A DNA stretch of 34,831 nt from an uncultured Mycoplasmatota bacterium (GTDB lineage: Bacteria > Bacillota_I > Bacilli_A > RF39 > UBA660). Where the stretch lies: the NCBI GenBank assembly GCA_947166445.1, contig CAMVED010000009.1:1-34831 (forward strand), written 5' to 3'. Positions 9,322 through 17,927 of the stretch are shown piece after piece. The translations under genes and the position numbers were made by a program. The first letter of the stretch is position 1. Every line of letters starts with the position of its first letter. The notes under the pieces were generated by a model that made no database searches, was not told the origin of the DNA, and saw only the letters and a program-made list of their open reading frames with translations.

Positions 9322-9345
9322 AAAGCTGTTAAGCTTTTTATATTT
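9320..9345 (+). terminator. Terminator downstream of LytTR gene (convergent with ileS)
   Basis: AAAAAGCT-gtta-AGCTTTTT then atattttttt. Confidence 0.65.
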
Positions 9346-12300
9346 TTTTAACATCTAAATATATTTCTAAATCATTTATATTATAACTGTTTTTAACAGA
9401 TTCATCCTTTATGATTTCTACAGATAAAGTTTCATCTTTTATATACTTTTCAAAAGCAGTTATTACTTTGTCAATGTTACTATCTCCGTTATAATATAGT
9501 TTTATTCTGTTTTCTATTTCAAAATCTTTTTCTTTTCTCAAATTTTGAACTTTAGAAATTATTTCTCTTGCTATACCTTCGGATATAAGTTCATCATTTA
9601 GAGTAGTATTTAAAATTATAAAATTATTATTTTGATTTGCACTACTCATTCCCTCTTTTGATTCAGTTATTATTTCTATTAAAGTTGGATCAATCAAAGC
9701 ATTCTCAAAATTAATTTCTTTCCCTTCTCTAATATCCTTGATTTGTGATTCATTTAGTCCTTGTAAGAAAGCATTAAAATCTTTCATTTTATTACCAAGA
9801 ACTTTTCCTGCTTCTTTAAAGTTAGGTTTTATTTTAAAATTCATATATTTAGATAAATCATCTTCAAAAACAATATTTTTTACATTTAATTCTTCTTTTA
9901 TTAAATCATCTAAACCTTTTAGTATTTCTTTATTTTTTCCATCGATTATTACTTCACTTAAAGGTTGTCTAACTTTTATTTTTTCTTGTTCACGTACATT
10001 TCTTCCAAGAGATATTAAATCTCTTACTAAATCCATTCTTGTCTCTATTTCTTCATTTATTAAATTTTCATCAAACTTAGGAAAACTAGCAAGATGTACA
10101 GACTTTTCTCCTGTTAAGTTTTGATATAGTTCTTCTGATAGGAATGGTACAATTGGTGCGATTAATCTAGAAAGACTTTCTAGCACATCATAAGTAATCT
10201 TATATACAGCCTTTTTAGAGTTATCAAGTTCACTACCCCAGAATCTTTTTCTATTTCTTCTTATGTACCAGTTAGACAAATCATCAGAAACAAATGAAGT
10301 AATTTCCCTAACTATTTTATGTAAATCGTATTCTTCAAAATAAGCAGTTACATTTTTTATAAGTTTATTATATTTTGATAGTAACCATTTGTCTATTTCT
10401 TCTAAAGAAGAATAGTCTATTTTGTAGTCTCTAGGATCAATTTTATCTATGTTGGCGTAAAGTGCAAAGAATGAATACGTGTTTCTTAATGTGTTGTAGA
10501 ACTTAGAATGCACTTCTCTTAAACCTTCATAATCAAACTTAAGCGGTGTCCAAACAGGTGATGCATATAGTAAATACCATCTTATTATATCAGCACCATA
10601 TTCTTCCATAATAGCTACTGGATCTATTATATTACCTACTGATTTAGACATTTTTTTGCCTTGAGCATCAAGCATCATATCATTGACTACTACATTCTTA
10701 AAACTTGATTCTCCAGATAGTATCGTTGATATTACGAGTAGTACATAGAACCAACCTCTTGTTTGGTCTACCCCTTCAGCTATAAAATTTGCTGGGAATT
10801 GTTTTTCAAATAATTCTTTATTTTCAAATGGGTAATGATATTGGGCATATGGCATAGATCCTGCATCAAACCACACATCCATTACATCAGATACTCTTGA
10901 TACTGTTTTTCCACATTTTGGGCATTTAATATGCAAATCATCAACATAAGGTCTATGAAGTTCTATACTTCTTACATCAACGTCTTCTAATACTTTTTCT
11001 TGTAGTTCATCAAGTGATCCAATTGTTTCAAAATGGCCACATTCACAAGACCATATTGGTAGCGGACATCCCCAGTATCTATTACGAGATATACCCCAAT
11101 CAATCATGTTTTCAAGCCAGTTGTTAAAGCGTTTTTCTCCAACATAACTTGGAACCCAGTTTATTTTATTATTGGCTTCAATTATCTTATCTTTATAAGA
11201 AGTATTATTTAAATACCAAGCAGGTTTTGCATAATAAATAAGAGGGTTTTTACATCTCCAACAATGTGGATAGTCATGAGTCATTTTTATTTTTTTGAAT
11301 AGTTTATCATTAGTTTTTAAATACTTAATGATATCTATTTCTAACTCAGGATCTGTTACTAATCTTCCCTTCCAAGGACCTTCAAGATATTTTCCATCAG
11401 TTCCAACTGGATTTACGAAAGTAACACCATTTTTTCTGCATACTCTGTTATCGTCATCACCAAAGGCAGGTGCAACATGAACTATTCCTGTACCATCACC
11501 ATCTGTTACATAACTATCTGCAATAACTACAAATGCTTTGCCTTCGACTTTTATTTCTGGTATTAATTGTTCATATTCTAGGCCTTCCAAATCTTTTCCT
11601 TTATATGTTTCAAGGACTTTATAGTCTTCTCCAAGAACAGAGTTTGCTAAGGATTCTGCTAGAATAAAATTATATCCTAAAGATTCAACTTTTATATATG
11701 TTAAATCAGGATTAACGCAAAGAGCAAGGTTTGCTAGTAATGTCCAAGGAGTTGTTGTCCAAGCAAGCATATATGTATCTTCATTTTTTAACTTAAATGG
11801 AACAATTACAGTATTAACAGATACTTCTTTATAACCTTGAGCAACTTCATGTGATGCTAGTTCAGTACCACATCTTGGGCAATATGGTAACACTTTTGAG
11901 CCATGATAGATTAATCCTTTTTTACTAAATTCTTTTATTATCCACCATTCTGATTCTATATAATCATTACGACATGTTATATATGGATTTTCATGATCAA
12001 TTAATTGTCCCATCATATCAGTCACTTTTCTAACTTCATCTATATTGCTATCAGTTTCTTTATTACATTCTTTACAAAAATTTTCTATTCCAAAGTTTTC
12101 TATATCAGATTTTGATTTGAATCCAAGTTTCTTTTCTACATTTACTTCAATAGGAAGTCCATGAGTATCAAGTCCAATTTTTCTTAATACTTTGTATCCT
12201 TGCATAGCTTTATATTTGCAAAATGAATCTTTGATTGTTTTGGCAAAGACATGATGTATACCAGGTTTCGCATTTGCATAGATTGGTCCATCATAAAAAA

Positions 12301-12415
12301 CAAAATAATCTTTTCCTTGTTTGATACTTTTTTCTAAAACATTTTCATCTTTCCAAAACTTAATGAATTTTTGATCAACGACACTTGTCTTATCTTTATC
12401 TAACTCTTTAAACAT
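9338..12415 (-). CDS. ileS: Isoleucyl-tRNA synthetase, IleRS2-like
   Basis: GPIYANAKPGIHHVFAKTIKD, GLDTHGLPIE, WVDQTRGWFY-like segment, KKMSKSVGN; RBS gaaggaggaaattATG at 12415 (track start 12430). Confidence 0.95.
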   Translation of the reverse strand: MFKELDKDKTSVVDQKFIKFWKDENVLEKSIKQGKDYFVFYDGPIYANAKPGIHHVFAKTIKDSFCKYKAMQGYKVLRKIGLDTHGLPIEVNVEKKLGFKSKSDIENFGIENFCKECNKETDSNIDEVRKVTDMMGQLIDHENPYITCRNDYIESEWWIIKEFSKKGLIYHGSKVLPYCPRCGTELASHEVAQGYKEVSVNTVIVPFKLKNEDTYMLAWTTTPWTLLANLALCVNPDLTYIKVESLGYNFILAESLANSVLGEDYKVLETYKGKDLEGLEYEQLIPEIKVEGKAFVVIADSYVTDGDGTGIVHVAPAFGDDDNRVCRKNGVTFVNPVGTDGKYLEGPWKGRLVTDPELEIDIIKYLKTNDKLFKKIKMTHDYPHCWRCKNPLIYYAKPAWYLNNTSYKDKIIEANNKINWVPSYVGEKRFNNWLENMIDWGISRNRYWGCPLPIWSCECGHFETIGSLDELQEKVLEDVDVRSIELHRPYVDDLHIKCPKCGKTVSRVSDVMDVWFDAGSMPYAQYHYPFENKELFEKQFPANFIAEGVDQTRGWFYVLLVISTILSGESSFKNVVVNDMMLDAQGKKMSKSVGNIIDPVAIMEEYGADIIRWYLLYASPVWTPLKFDYEGLREVHSKFYNTLRNTYSFFALYANIDKIDPRDYKIDYSSLEEIDKWLLSKYNKLIKNVTAYFEEYDLHKIVREITSFVSDDLSNWYIRRNRKRFWGSELDNSKKAVYKITYDVLESLSRLIAPIVPFLSEELYQNLTGEKSVHLASFPKFDENLINEEIETRMDLVRDLISLGRNVREQEKIKVRQPLSEVIIDGKNKEILKGLDDLIKEELNVKNIVFEDDLSKYMNFKIKPNFKEAGKVLGNKMKDFNAFLQGLNESQIKDIREGKEINFENALIDPTLIEIITESKEGMSSANQNNNFIILNTTLNDELISEGIAREIISKVQNLRKEKDFEIENRIKLYYNGDSNIDKVITAFEKYIKDETLSVEIIKDESVKNSYNINDLEIYLDVKKI

Positions 12416-12432
12416 AATTTCCTCCTTCAAAA

Positions 12433-12625
12433 TAAAAAGGTAGCTACCAAAGGGCGAACAATTCGCGGTACCACCTTAATTTTTACTTATTTGCGATAAC
12501 GAGCATACCGTTTTATCTTCATAAAAACATCAGAAGTGATCCTCCATATATTAGTTTGTTTCTTTTCACCAAACAGAAACTCTCTAAAAAACATCATATA
12601 CTTCCGCCTTCATCATTTGCTTTTT
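12433..12625 (-). ncRNA. T-box riboswitch leader of ileS
   Basis: Minus strand contains AAGGTGGTACCGCG (canonical T-box sequence), then a competing terminator (AAGGTGGTACC...GGTAGCTACCTTTTTATTTT); candidate specifier ATC (Ile) at 12538-12540 in GGAGGATCACTTCTGA. Confidence 0.93.
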
Positions 12626-12629
12626 TTGT

Positions 12630-12658
12630 ATAATAACATAACTTAAATATAAATTCAA
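12630..12658 (-). promoter_or_regulatory. Promoter of T-box/ileS transcript
   Basis: Minus TTGAAT (12658-12653), 17 bp, TATTAT (12635-12630). Confidence 0.65.
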
Positions 12659-12663
12659 GTATT

Positions 12664-13089
12664 TTATAAAACTTCAATATCTTCGATTATTTCAAGTTGT
12701 TCCATAAGAGCTGCTTTAACTTTTCTTTTATATACTTTTAAAGTTTGATTTAATCTTTCTCTGTCGTTAGTTAGTTTTTCTGCTTTTAATAGTGCATCAT
12801 TTACAATAGTGCTTGCATTATCTTTGGCTTCTCTGATAATTAAGTCAGCCTCATACTTTGCATTGGCTTTTATTTCGTTAGCGCTGTTCTCAATTTGATT
12901 TTGTATATACATATAGGATTCTTCTAATCTACTTAATCTTGCGTTTTCACTTTTAAGATATTCTATTTCTTCTTTTTGTTTCTTTATAGTAAGAATATTT
13001 TCTTCAGTCTTTTTTATTACATAATCTACAAAATCATTTACTTCTTGTCTATTGTACCCACCATCTTGAACATTAGAAAAGTTATTCAT
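12664..13089 (-). CDS. DivIVA-like cell division/polarity protein
   Basis: GGYNRQEVNDFVDYVI N-terminal motif followed by coiled coil; RBS gaggtgaagagtATG supports start 13089. Confidence 0.85.
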   Translation of the reverse strand: MNNFSNVQDGGYNRQEVNDFVDYVIKKTEENILTIKKQKEEIEYLKSENARLSRLEESYMYIQNQIENSANEIKANAKYEADLIIREAKDNASTIVNDALLKAEKLTNDRERLNQTLKVYKRKVKAALMEQLEIIEDIEVL

Positions 13090-13105
13090 ACTCTTCACCT
13101 CTTAA

Positions 13106-13525
13106 CTACCAATCAAGTTCAGCATCTTCATCCTTTTCAGTAGTTTTCTTTCCTTTTGTTTTTTCTTCTCCAGAAATATTTCCTTCAACATTAACATTAT
13201 TTGGTGTACAAAGGAAAATACCATTACCAAGTTTTTGAAGTCCTCCTCCAATTGCATAAACAGAACCACTTAAAAAATCCACTATTCTTTTAGCAACTTC
13301 CGGAGTTACTCTTTTTAAGTTGACAACTACTGTGTTTCTGGATTTTAAATAATCTGCAATTGTTTGAGCTTCAGAAAAAGCCCTTGGTTCTAATAAAATC
13401 ATTTTATTTCCTGAACCTGTTGTTTGTTTTAATGTATCTTTATAATATTCATCATTACTTACTTCTTCTACTATTGCTTCTTTGTCATCACCAATAAACT
13501 TTTGTATTTTATCTTTAAAAGCCAT
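13106..13525 (-). CDS. sepF: Cell division protein SepF
   Basis: ILLEPRAFSEAQTIADYLKSRNTVVVNLKRVTPEVAKRIVDFLSGSVYAIGGGLQKLGNGIFLCTP. Confidence 0.95.
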   Translation of the reverse strand: MAFKDKIQKFIGDDKEAIVEEVSNDEYYKDTLKQTTGSGNKMILLEPRAFSEAQTIADYLKSRNTVVVNLKRVTPEVAKRIVDFLSGSVYAIGGGLQKLGNGIFLCTPNNVNVEGNISGEEKTKGKKTTEKDEDAELDW

Positions 13526-13971
13526 TATTTCACCTCCATATTTTTAATATCTTTTATTTTATAATGATCAATTCTTTTTACATCTTTACTTTCAATTAAA
13601 GATACTGCTTTAAAATCATACACTTTATTCTTTTTAATTTCATTTAATCCTGTAACTGCCGTTCCCAGAAGTTTATTACTTTTATCATATAGATTAAATG
13701 TTATAATAGTAAATTGTTTGCTACTGTTTGCAGTTATTTTACCACTTATATAATAAGCAGTCTTTCCATCTCCTTTGTAACCTTCAACTGCATAGGCTGA
13801 ATCATATTTTTCTATTTTACCAGTGTGCCCTTCCAATATAGTATAATCATTGTACACTATTGGACCATCAGTTTTGGTAAAGAAAAGGCAATATATAATA
13901 ACTGCAATCATAATAAAAATAACAACTAATACGCCAATCATAAAAGATTTTTTTTCTAAAAGTGCTCTCAT
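13525..13971 (-). CDS. Membrane-anchored protein with FxLYD-like domain
   Basis: N-terminal TM; AYYISGKITANSSKQFTIITFNLYDKSNKLLGTAVTGLNEIKKNKVYDFKA. Confidence 0.6.
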   Translation of the reverse strand: MRALLEKKSFMIGVLVVIFIMIAVIIYCLFFTKTDGPIVYNDYTILEGHTGKIEKYDSAYAVEGYKGDGKTAYYISGKITANSSKQFTIITFNLYDKSNKLLGTAVTGLNEIKKNKVYDFKAVSLIESKDVKRIDHYKIKDIKNMEVK

Positions 13972-14003
13972 ATGTTCACCTCTGATTATATTAGTTTCAT
14001 AAC

Positions 14004-14049
14004 AAAAAGTATGATATTCTATACATAGTATAGTTTACCATACTTTTTC
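14004..14049. terminator. Nested hairpin, likely bidirectional terminator
   Basis: AAAAAGTATG (14004-14013) / CATACTTTTT (14039-14048) with inner CTATACatAGTATAG. Confidence 0.65.
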
Positions 14050-14070
14050 TATATCTTCAAGTTAAAATAA

Positions 14071-14514
14071 TTATTTTTCATTATCTCTTTCAGGATACTT
14101 CTTTTTTTCTTCCATCATATATTCTGTAATCATTGTTTCTATTTCATCTAAACTTCTTTTACTTAAATTAGATACATATACTTGTTCTTTGATAGTATCT
14201 ATTACGATTTGTCCCCAAACAAGTCCTGAAACTACAGTCAAGTCATTAAACATATCCGGAGTTATTGAGAAAAATAAATATCCAAATAGTACTCTTTTTG
14301 AAGCAACCATAATTCTTTTATTTGTTATTACAAAAATACCCGTAGTAACTATATCATAAAACTGATTATTACGTTGACCTACAAAAACATACTTTACTTC
14401 TTCGTCAGGATTAAGGTGTTGTTCTATTACTCTAGCGTGACTTTTTATTCTCCAAGCAACTGTACCTGGATACTTATTTTTAAATCTTAAAGCCTTTCTA
14501 TATACAATACCCAT
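14071..14514 (-). CDS. Bacterial PH-domain-like protein
   Basis: HLNPDEEVKYVFVGQRNN...TGIFVITNKRIMVASKRVLFGYLFFSITPDMFNDLTVVSGLVWGQIVIDTIKEQVYVSNLSK resembles the YokE-like PH fold. Confidence 0.7.
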   Translation of the reverse strand: MGIVYRKALRFKNKYPGTVAWRIKSHARVIEQHLNPDEEVKYVFVGQRNNQFYDIVTTGIFVITNKRIMVASKRVLFGYLFFSITPDMFNDLTVVSGLVWGQIVIDTIKEQVYVSNLSKRSLDEIETMITEYMMEEKKKYPERDNEK

Positions 14515-14515
14515 C

Positions 14516-15229
14516 CTATTCCACCACCTTATTATCTTTTAAAAACTGAATTAGTTCATTTGCTTCAACAAATCCATTTAATACATCAATTCTTTTACCA
14601 TCTTTATATAGCAAATTAAGCGGAGTCCCCCATTCATTTTCGCTCATATACTTATCAGTATTTATTAATTCATTAAACTCATCTTCTGAACTAAATGTAT
14701 CAGTGTCAATATAGTAAACCATGAAGTTATAGTTTTTCATTGCTTCTTTGATTGAATCTTTAAACTTTGTACAATATCCACATGTTTCTCTACCTATAAA
14801 CATAAAGTGATAACCTTTTTCTTTTATTAATTTCTTATACTCATCAAGTGTTACTGTTACATAAGTTTTAATAGCTATTCCTTGTTCCATTAAACTTTCA
14901 GTAAATTTATAACTGTCAAAATCACCATTATATTTGTATATTTCTTTACCATCTTTATACTCGTATAATGTACCTTCTTTTAAATCATTGTTTTTGCTTT
15001 CTTTTGAGTCTAAAAAACTAATTCTTAAATCATAATCTTTGGCAATACTTTTTACTAAATCCATGTTTTCACTTTTTCCATAGTATACAAAACCATCACT
15101 TGAACTAATTTTGTTGTAATCTTCCAAAGTTATAGTTTCTACTGATTTTTTACCTGTAGCAAATGATGCAGCAAGTAAAACTCCTACTATTAACACTATT
15201 AATAAGATTGTTTTTAAAGTTTTATTCAT
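14516..15229 (-). CDS. Membrane-anchored tandem thioredoxin-fold protein
   Basis: N-terminal TM; second domain HFMFIGRETCGYCTKFKDSI (CxxC); RBS gggaggttattATG supports start 15229. Confidence 0.82.
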   Translation of the reverse strand: MNKTLKTILLIVLIVGVLLAASFATGKKSVETITLEDYNKISSSDGFVYYGKSENMDLVKSIAKDYDLRISFLDSKESKNNDLKEGTLYEYKDGKEIYKYNGDFDSYKFTESLMEQGIAIKTYVTVTLDEYKKLIKEKGYHFMFIGRETCGYCTKFKDSIKEAMKNYNFMVYYIDTDTFSSEDEFNELINTDKYMSENEWGTPLNLLYKDGKRIDVLNGFVEANELIQFLKDNKVVE

Positions 15230-15347
15230 AATAACCTCCCAAAAAATATTACACTTATATATTACCATATTTATTGATTCCTAGCAAATGTTTTACAAAA
15301 AGATAAAAAAATAGTATAATATAAAATCAAAAAAAGGGAGTGATTTT

Positions 15348-15899
15348 ATGCCATATCCATGGGAATGTATGGATTGTGATGAATATAACAAATATTTAGT
15401 TAAAGATAATCAGTTTTATTGTAACAAAATGAGAAGATACGTATCTTTAAACGAAAGAAGTTGTAACACTTATTTTGTTAAGAGAGATAAAAATAAAGTT
15501 GATGTTAGACCTAATACTAGTTGTTATATAACTACTGCGGTATGTTATATTCTAGGATATGAAGATGATTGTCCTGTTCTTGAATCTTTAAGAAGTTTTA
15601 GAGACAATTATATGAAACATCAAGAATATTGCTTACCTCTTCTTAAGGATTATGATGTAGTTGGACCTTTAATAGGTGAAAAGTTACTAGAAGATAGAGA
15701 GTGCGTTAAACAAGCTAATAGATTGCTTAATGGTTTTATTAAAGAAGCGCTTGAAGCAATAAAAGATAGAGAATACGACACTGCTGTTGATTTATATGTA
15801 AATATGACTGAATTTCTTATGGGTTGGTATGATATTGATATGAGTTTGTTAAGTTATAATCAGAAAGGAAGACAAAGAAAAAGAGAAATTAATTATTAA
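15348..15899 (+). CDS. Cys-rich protein with CFI-box-like (CYITTAV) segment
   Basis: N-terminal CMDCDEY...FYCNKM, then TSCYITTAVCYILGYEDDCPVLESLRSFRDNYM; RBS aagggagtg. Confidence 0.7.
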   Translation: MPYPWECMDCDEYNKYLVKDNQFYCNKMRRYVSLNERSCNTYFVKRDKNKVDVRPNTSCYITTAVCYILGYEDDCPVLESLRSFRDNYMKHQEYCLPLLKDYDVVGPLIGEKLLEDRECVKQANRLLNGFIKEALEAIKDREYDTAVDLYVNMTEFLMGWYDIDMSLLSYNQKGRQRKREINY

Positions 15900-16782
15900 T
15901 TTCTCTAAACATATTTAATATTTCTAAAAATTTTGAAGGAGGATCTTGTTTAAATGACAAGGTCTCTTTTGTTATAGGATGAATAAATTTTAAACTGTAT
16001 GAATGAAGCATTTGTCCAAAATCATTAATTATTTTTCTTTTACCATATACTGGATCATTAACAACAGGATGTCCTATATAATTCATGTGTACTCTTATTT
16101 GATGTGTACGACCTGTTTCTAATTTGCACTCTATTAATGTAACTTCTTTTAGCCTTTCTAAAACACTAAAATTAGTAATAGAATCTTTACCATTTAAATC
16201 AGTAACAGCATATTTTTGTCTATCGTTAATGTCTCTTCCTATTGGAGCTTCGATTCTGCCTCTATCATGAGATACTACTCCCCAAACAAGTGCAAGATAT
16301 CGACGGTCCACTTCTCTATTTTTAATCATATCAGATAAAAGTTCATGGGTTTTATCATCTTTTGCTATTATCATAAGACCACTTGTATCTTTATCAAGTC
16401 TATGAACTATTCCTGGACGAATACTACCTTCTTTAGAAATACTATTAAAATGATACATGAGACCATTTACTAAAGTGTGACTATAATTTCCTACTGCAGG
16501 ATGTACTACTACTCCACTTGCTTTATTAACAACAGCAAGATAATCATCTTCATATATTATATCTATATCCATTTTTTCAGGAACTATATCTATTTCTTCT
16601 TCTTTTATATCAATAGTGACAAGATCATTTTCTTTAACCTTATAACTAGAAGAAATCTCTTTATTATTAACTAGAATAAAACCATCTTTTATAGCTTTAG
16701 CTATTTTAGTTCTAGAATAATCAGTAACTTTAGTTAAATAAGAATCAATTCTTTCTCCACTACTATCTACTTTTATTTCCAT
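15889..16782 (-). CDS. 23S rRNA pseudouridine synthase, RluD/YlyB family
   Basis: S4-like N-terminus; VNKASGVVVHPAVGN, GIVHRLDKDTSGLMIIAK, LETGRTHQIRVHMNYIGHPVVND. Start 16782 after ggagtgat. Confidence 0.95.
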   Translation of the reverse strand: MEIKVDSSGERIDSYLTKVTDYSRTKIAKAIKDGFILVNNKEISSSYKVKENDLVTIDIKEEEIDIVPEKMDIDIIYEDDYLAVVNKASGVVVHPAVGNYSHTLVNGLMYHFNSISKEGSIRPGIVHRLDKDTSGLMIIAKDDKTHELLSDMIKNREVDRRYLALVWGVVSHDRGRIEAPIGRDINDRQKYAVTDLNGKDSITNFSVLERLKEVTLIECKLETGRTHQIRVHMNYIGHPVVNDPVYGKRKIINDFGQMLHSYSLKFIHPITKETLSFKQDPPSKFLEILNMFREINN

Positions 16783-17218
16783 TTTTATCACTCCTTATAT
16801 AGTCTATTATTAATAAGAAAACTCCAATACAAATAAAGGTATCCGCTAAATTAAATATAGGAAAATAGTAAGAGCCAAATCTAAAAGATAAAAAATCTAT
16901 TACTTTTCCGTAAGCTACTCTATCAAATAAATTACCAATTATCCCACCTATAATAAGACTAAGATATAAAAAATGATTTACATCGGTAACAATAAATCTA
17001 TCTATATAAAATAGGACACCAATGGCAATTATTATAAACAAAAAGCCACTTCCAGAAAGAATAGAAAATGCCGCTCCAGTATTAGTCACCAAATCTATAT
17101 AAAAAAAATTGTTTATTATTTTATAAGGCATATTTATATCAATATTTGTTACTAGTATTTTAGATAATAAGTCTATTAAAAAAAAGATAAAGCTAAATAT
17201 ATATACTTTTTTTCTCAC
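16763..17218 (-). CDS. lspA: Signal peptidase II (prolipoprotein signal peptidase)
   Basis: VTNTGAAFSIL, GGIIGNLFDRVAYGKVIDFLSF, FPIFNLADTFICIGV. Start probably GTG at 17218 (VRKKVYIF); the track start at 17266 is likely too long. Confidence 0.93.
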   Translation of the reverse strand: MRKKVYIFSFIFFLIDLLSKILVTNIDINMPYKIINNFFYIDLVTNTGAAFSILSGSGFLFIIIAIGVLFYIDRFIVTDVNHFLYLSLIIGGIIGNLFDRVAYGKVIDFLSFRFGSYYFPIFNLADTFICIGVFLLIIDYIRSDKNGNKSR

Positions 17219-17244
17219 ATAATCACCATGTATATTATATATGA

Positions 17245-17280
17245 AAATATAAAAAAAGAAAACCATTTTTGGCTTTCTAA
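17245..17280 (-). terminator. Terminator between surface-protein gene and lspA
   Basis: Minus AGAAAGCC-aaaaat-GGTTTTCT-TTTTTT. Confidence 0.7.
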
Positions 17281-17284
17281 TTTT

Positions 17285-17899
17285 TTAAGCTTCTGTTCCA
17301 CTTACATTTATTTTAAATTTGTATTGTATTTGTGTATTAGTATTCCAGTTTTGAGCTGCAGGTGTTTTAGATTCATCTATCCAAGCTCTTAATTTAAATT
17401 TAGTTTGTGCAGATTCAGCGCTTGAACTATGAACATGTGAACCTGTATATAAAACATAATTAGTCAATGAACTTATTAAAGTTGGTGCTACTAATTGATT
17501 ACCTTCATAATCCTCTAGATAAACTTTTATATCACTATCATTTAATTGTGTATAACCTGTATCTGCAGTAAGTTTTTCTATAGTAAGTGTATAATTAATT
17601 GTTGTATTTCTTGTTGTATTTGAATTAACTGCAAAATCGAAAGTATCATTTTGATAAATTCCTTCTTCATCACTCATTGGAAGAGCATTAGTTATATTAA
17701 TTATTTCACTATTACTTTCTAGATAATCCATACTAATGTCTACTGTACTAATTCTATTTGCAGTTGTACCATTGTATTGCCATGTAAAAACTGCTAAAGA
17801 TGTGCCCATTATTAATAGTAATAACATAATAATTAATAATGCAACTCTCACTATAAGTTTTTTATTGTCTAATTGACTTTCACTTTTTATTTCATCCAT
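17285..17899 (-). CDS. TasA/camelysin-like secreted protein with SipW-type leader
   Basis: Leader LLIMGTSLAVFTWQYNGTTANRISTVDISMDYL; domain INYTLTIEKL...LRAWID. Confidence 0.65.
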   Translation of the reverse strand: MDEIKSESQLDNKKLIVRVALLIIMLLLLIMGTSLAVFTWQYNGTTANRISTVDISMDYLESNSEIINITNALPMSDEEGIYQNDTFDFAVNSNTTRNTTINYTLTIEKLTADTGYTQLNDSDIKVYLEDYEGNQLVAPTLISSLTNYVLYTGSHVHSSSAESAQTKFKLRAWIDESKTPAAQNWNTNTQIQYKFKINVSGTEA

Positions 17900-17927
17900 A
17901 GTTTACCTCACTTATCTATCATCAATA

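Noticed and set aside
9738-10124. 128-aa plus-strand ORF inside ileS
   Set aside because: Antisense to a clear synthetase CDS; low-complexity Ser/Phe/Leu/Ile composition typical of reverse-frame reading of AT-rich genes.
12433-12625. T-box leader as a novel riboswitch
   Set aside because: Canonical T-box sequence and terminator/antiterminator arrangement upstream of a cognate ileS; well-described class.
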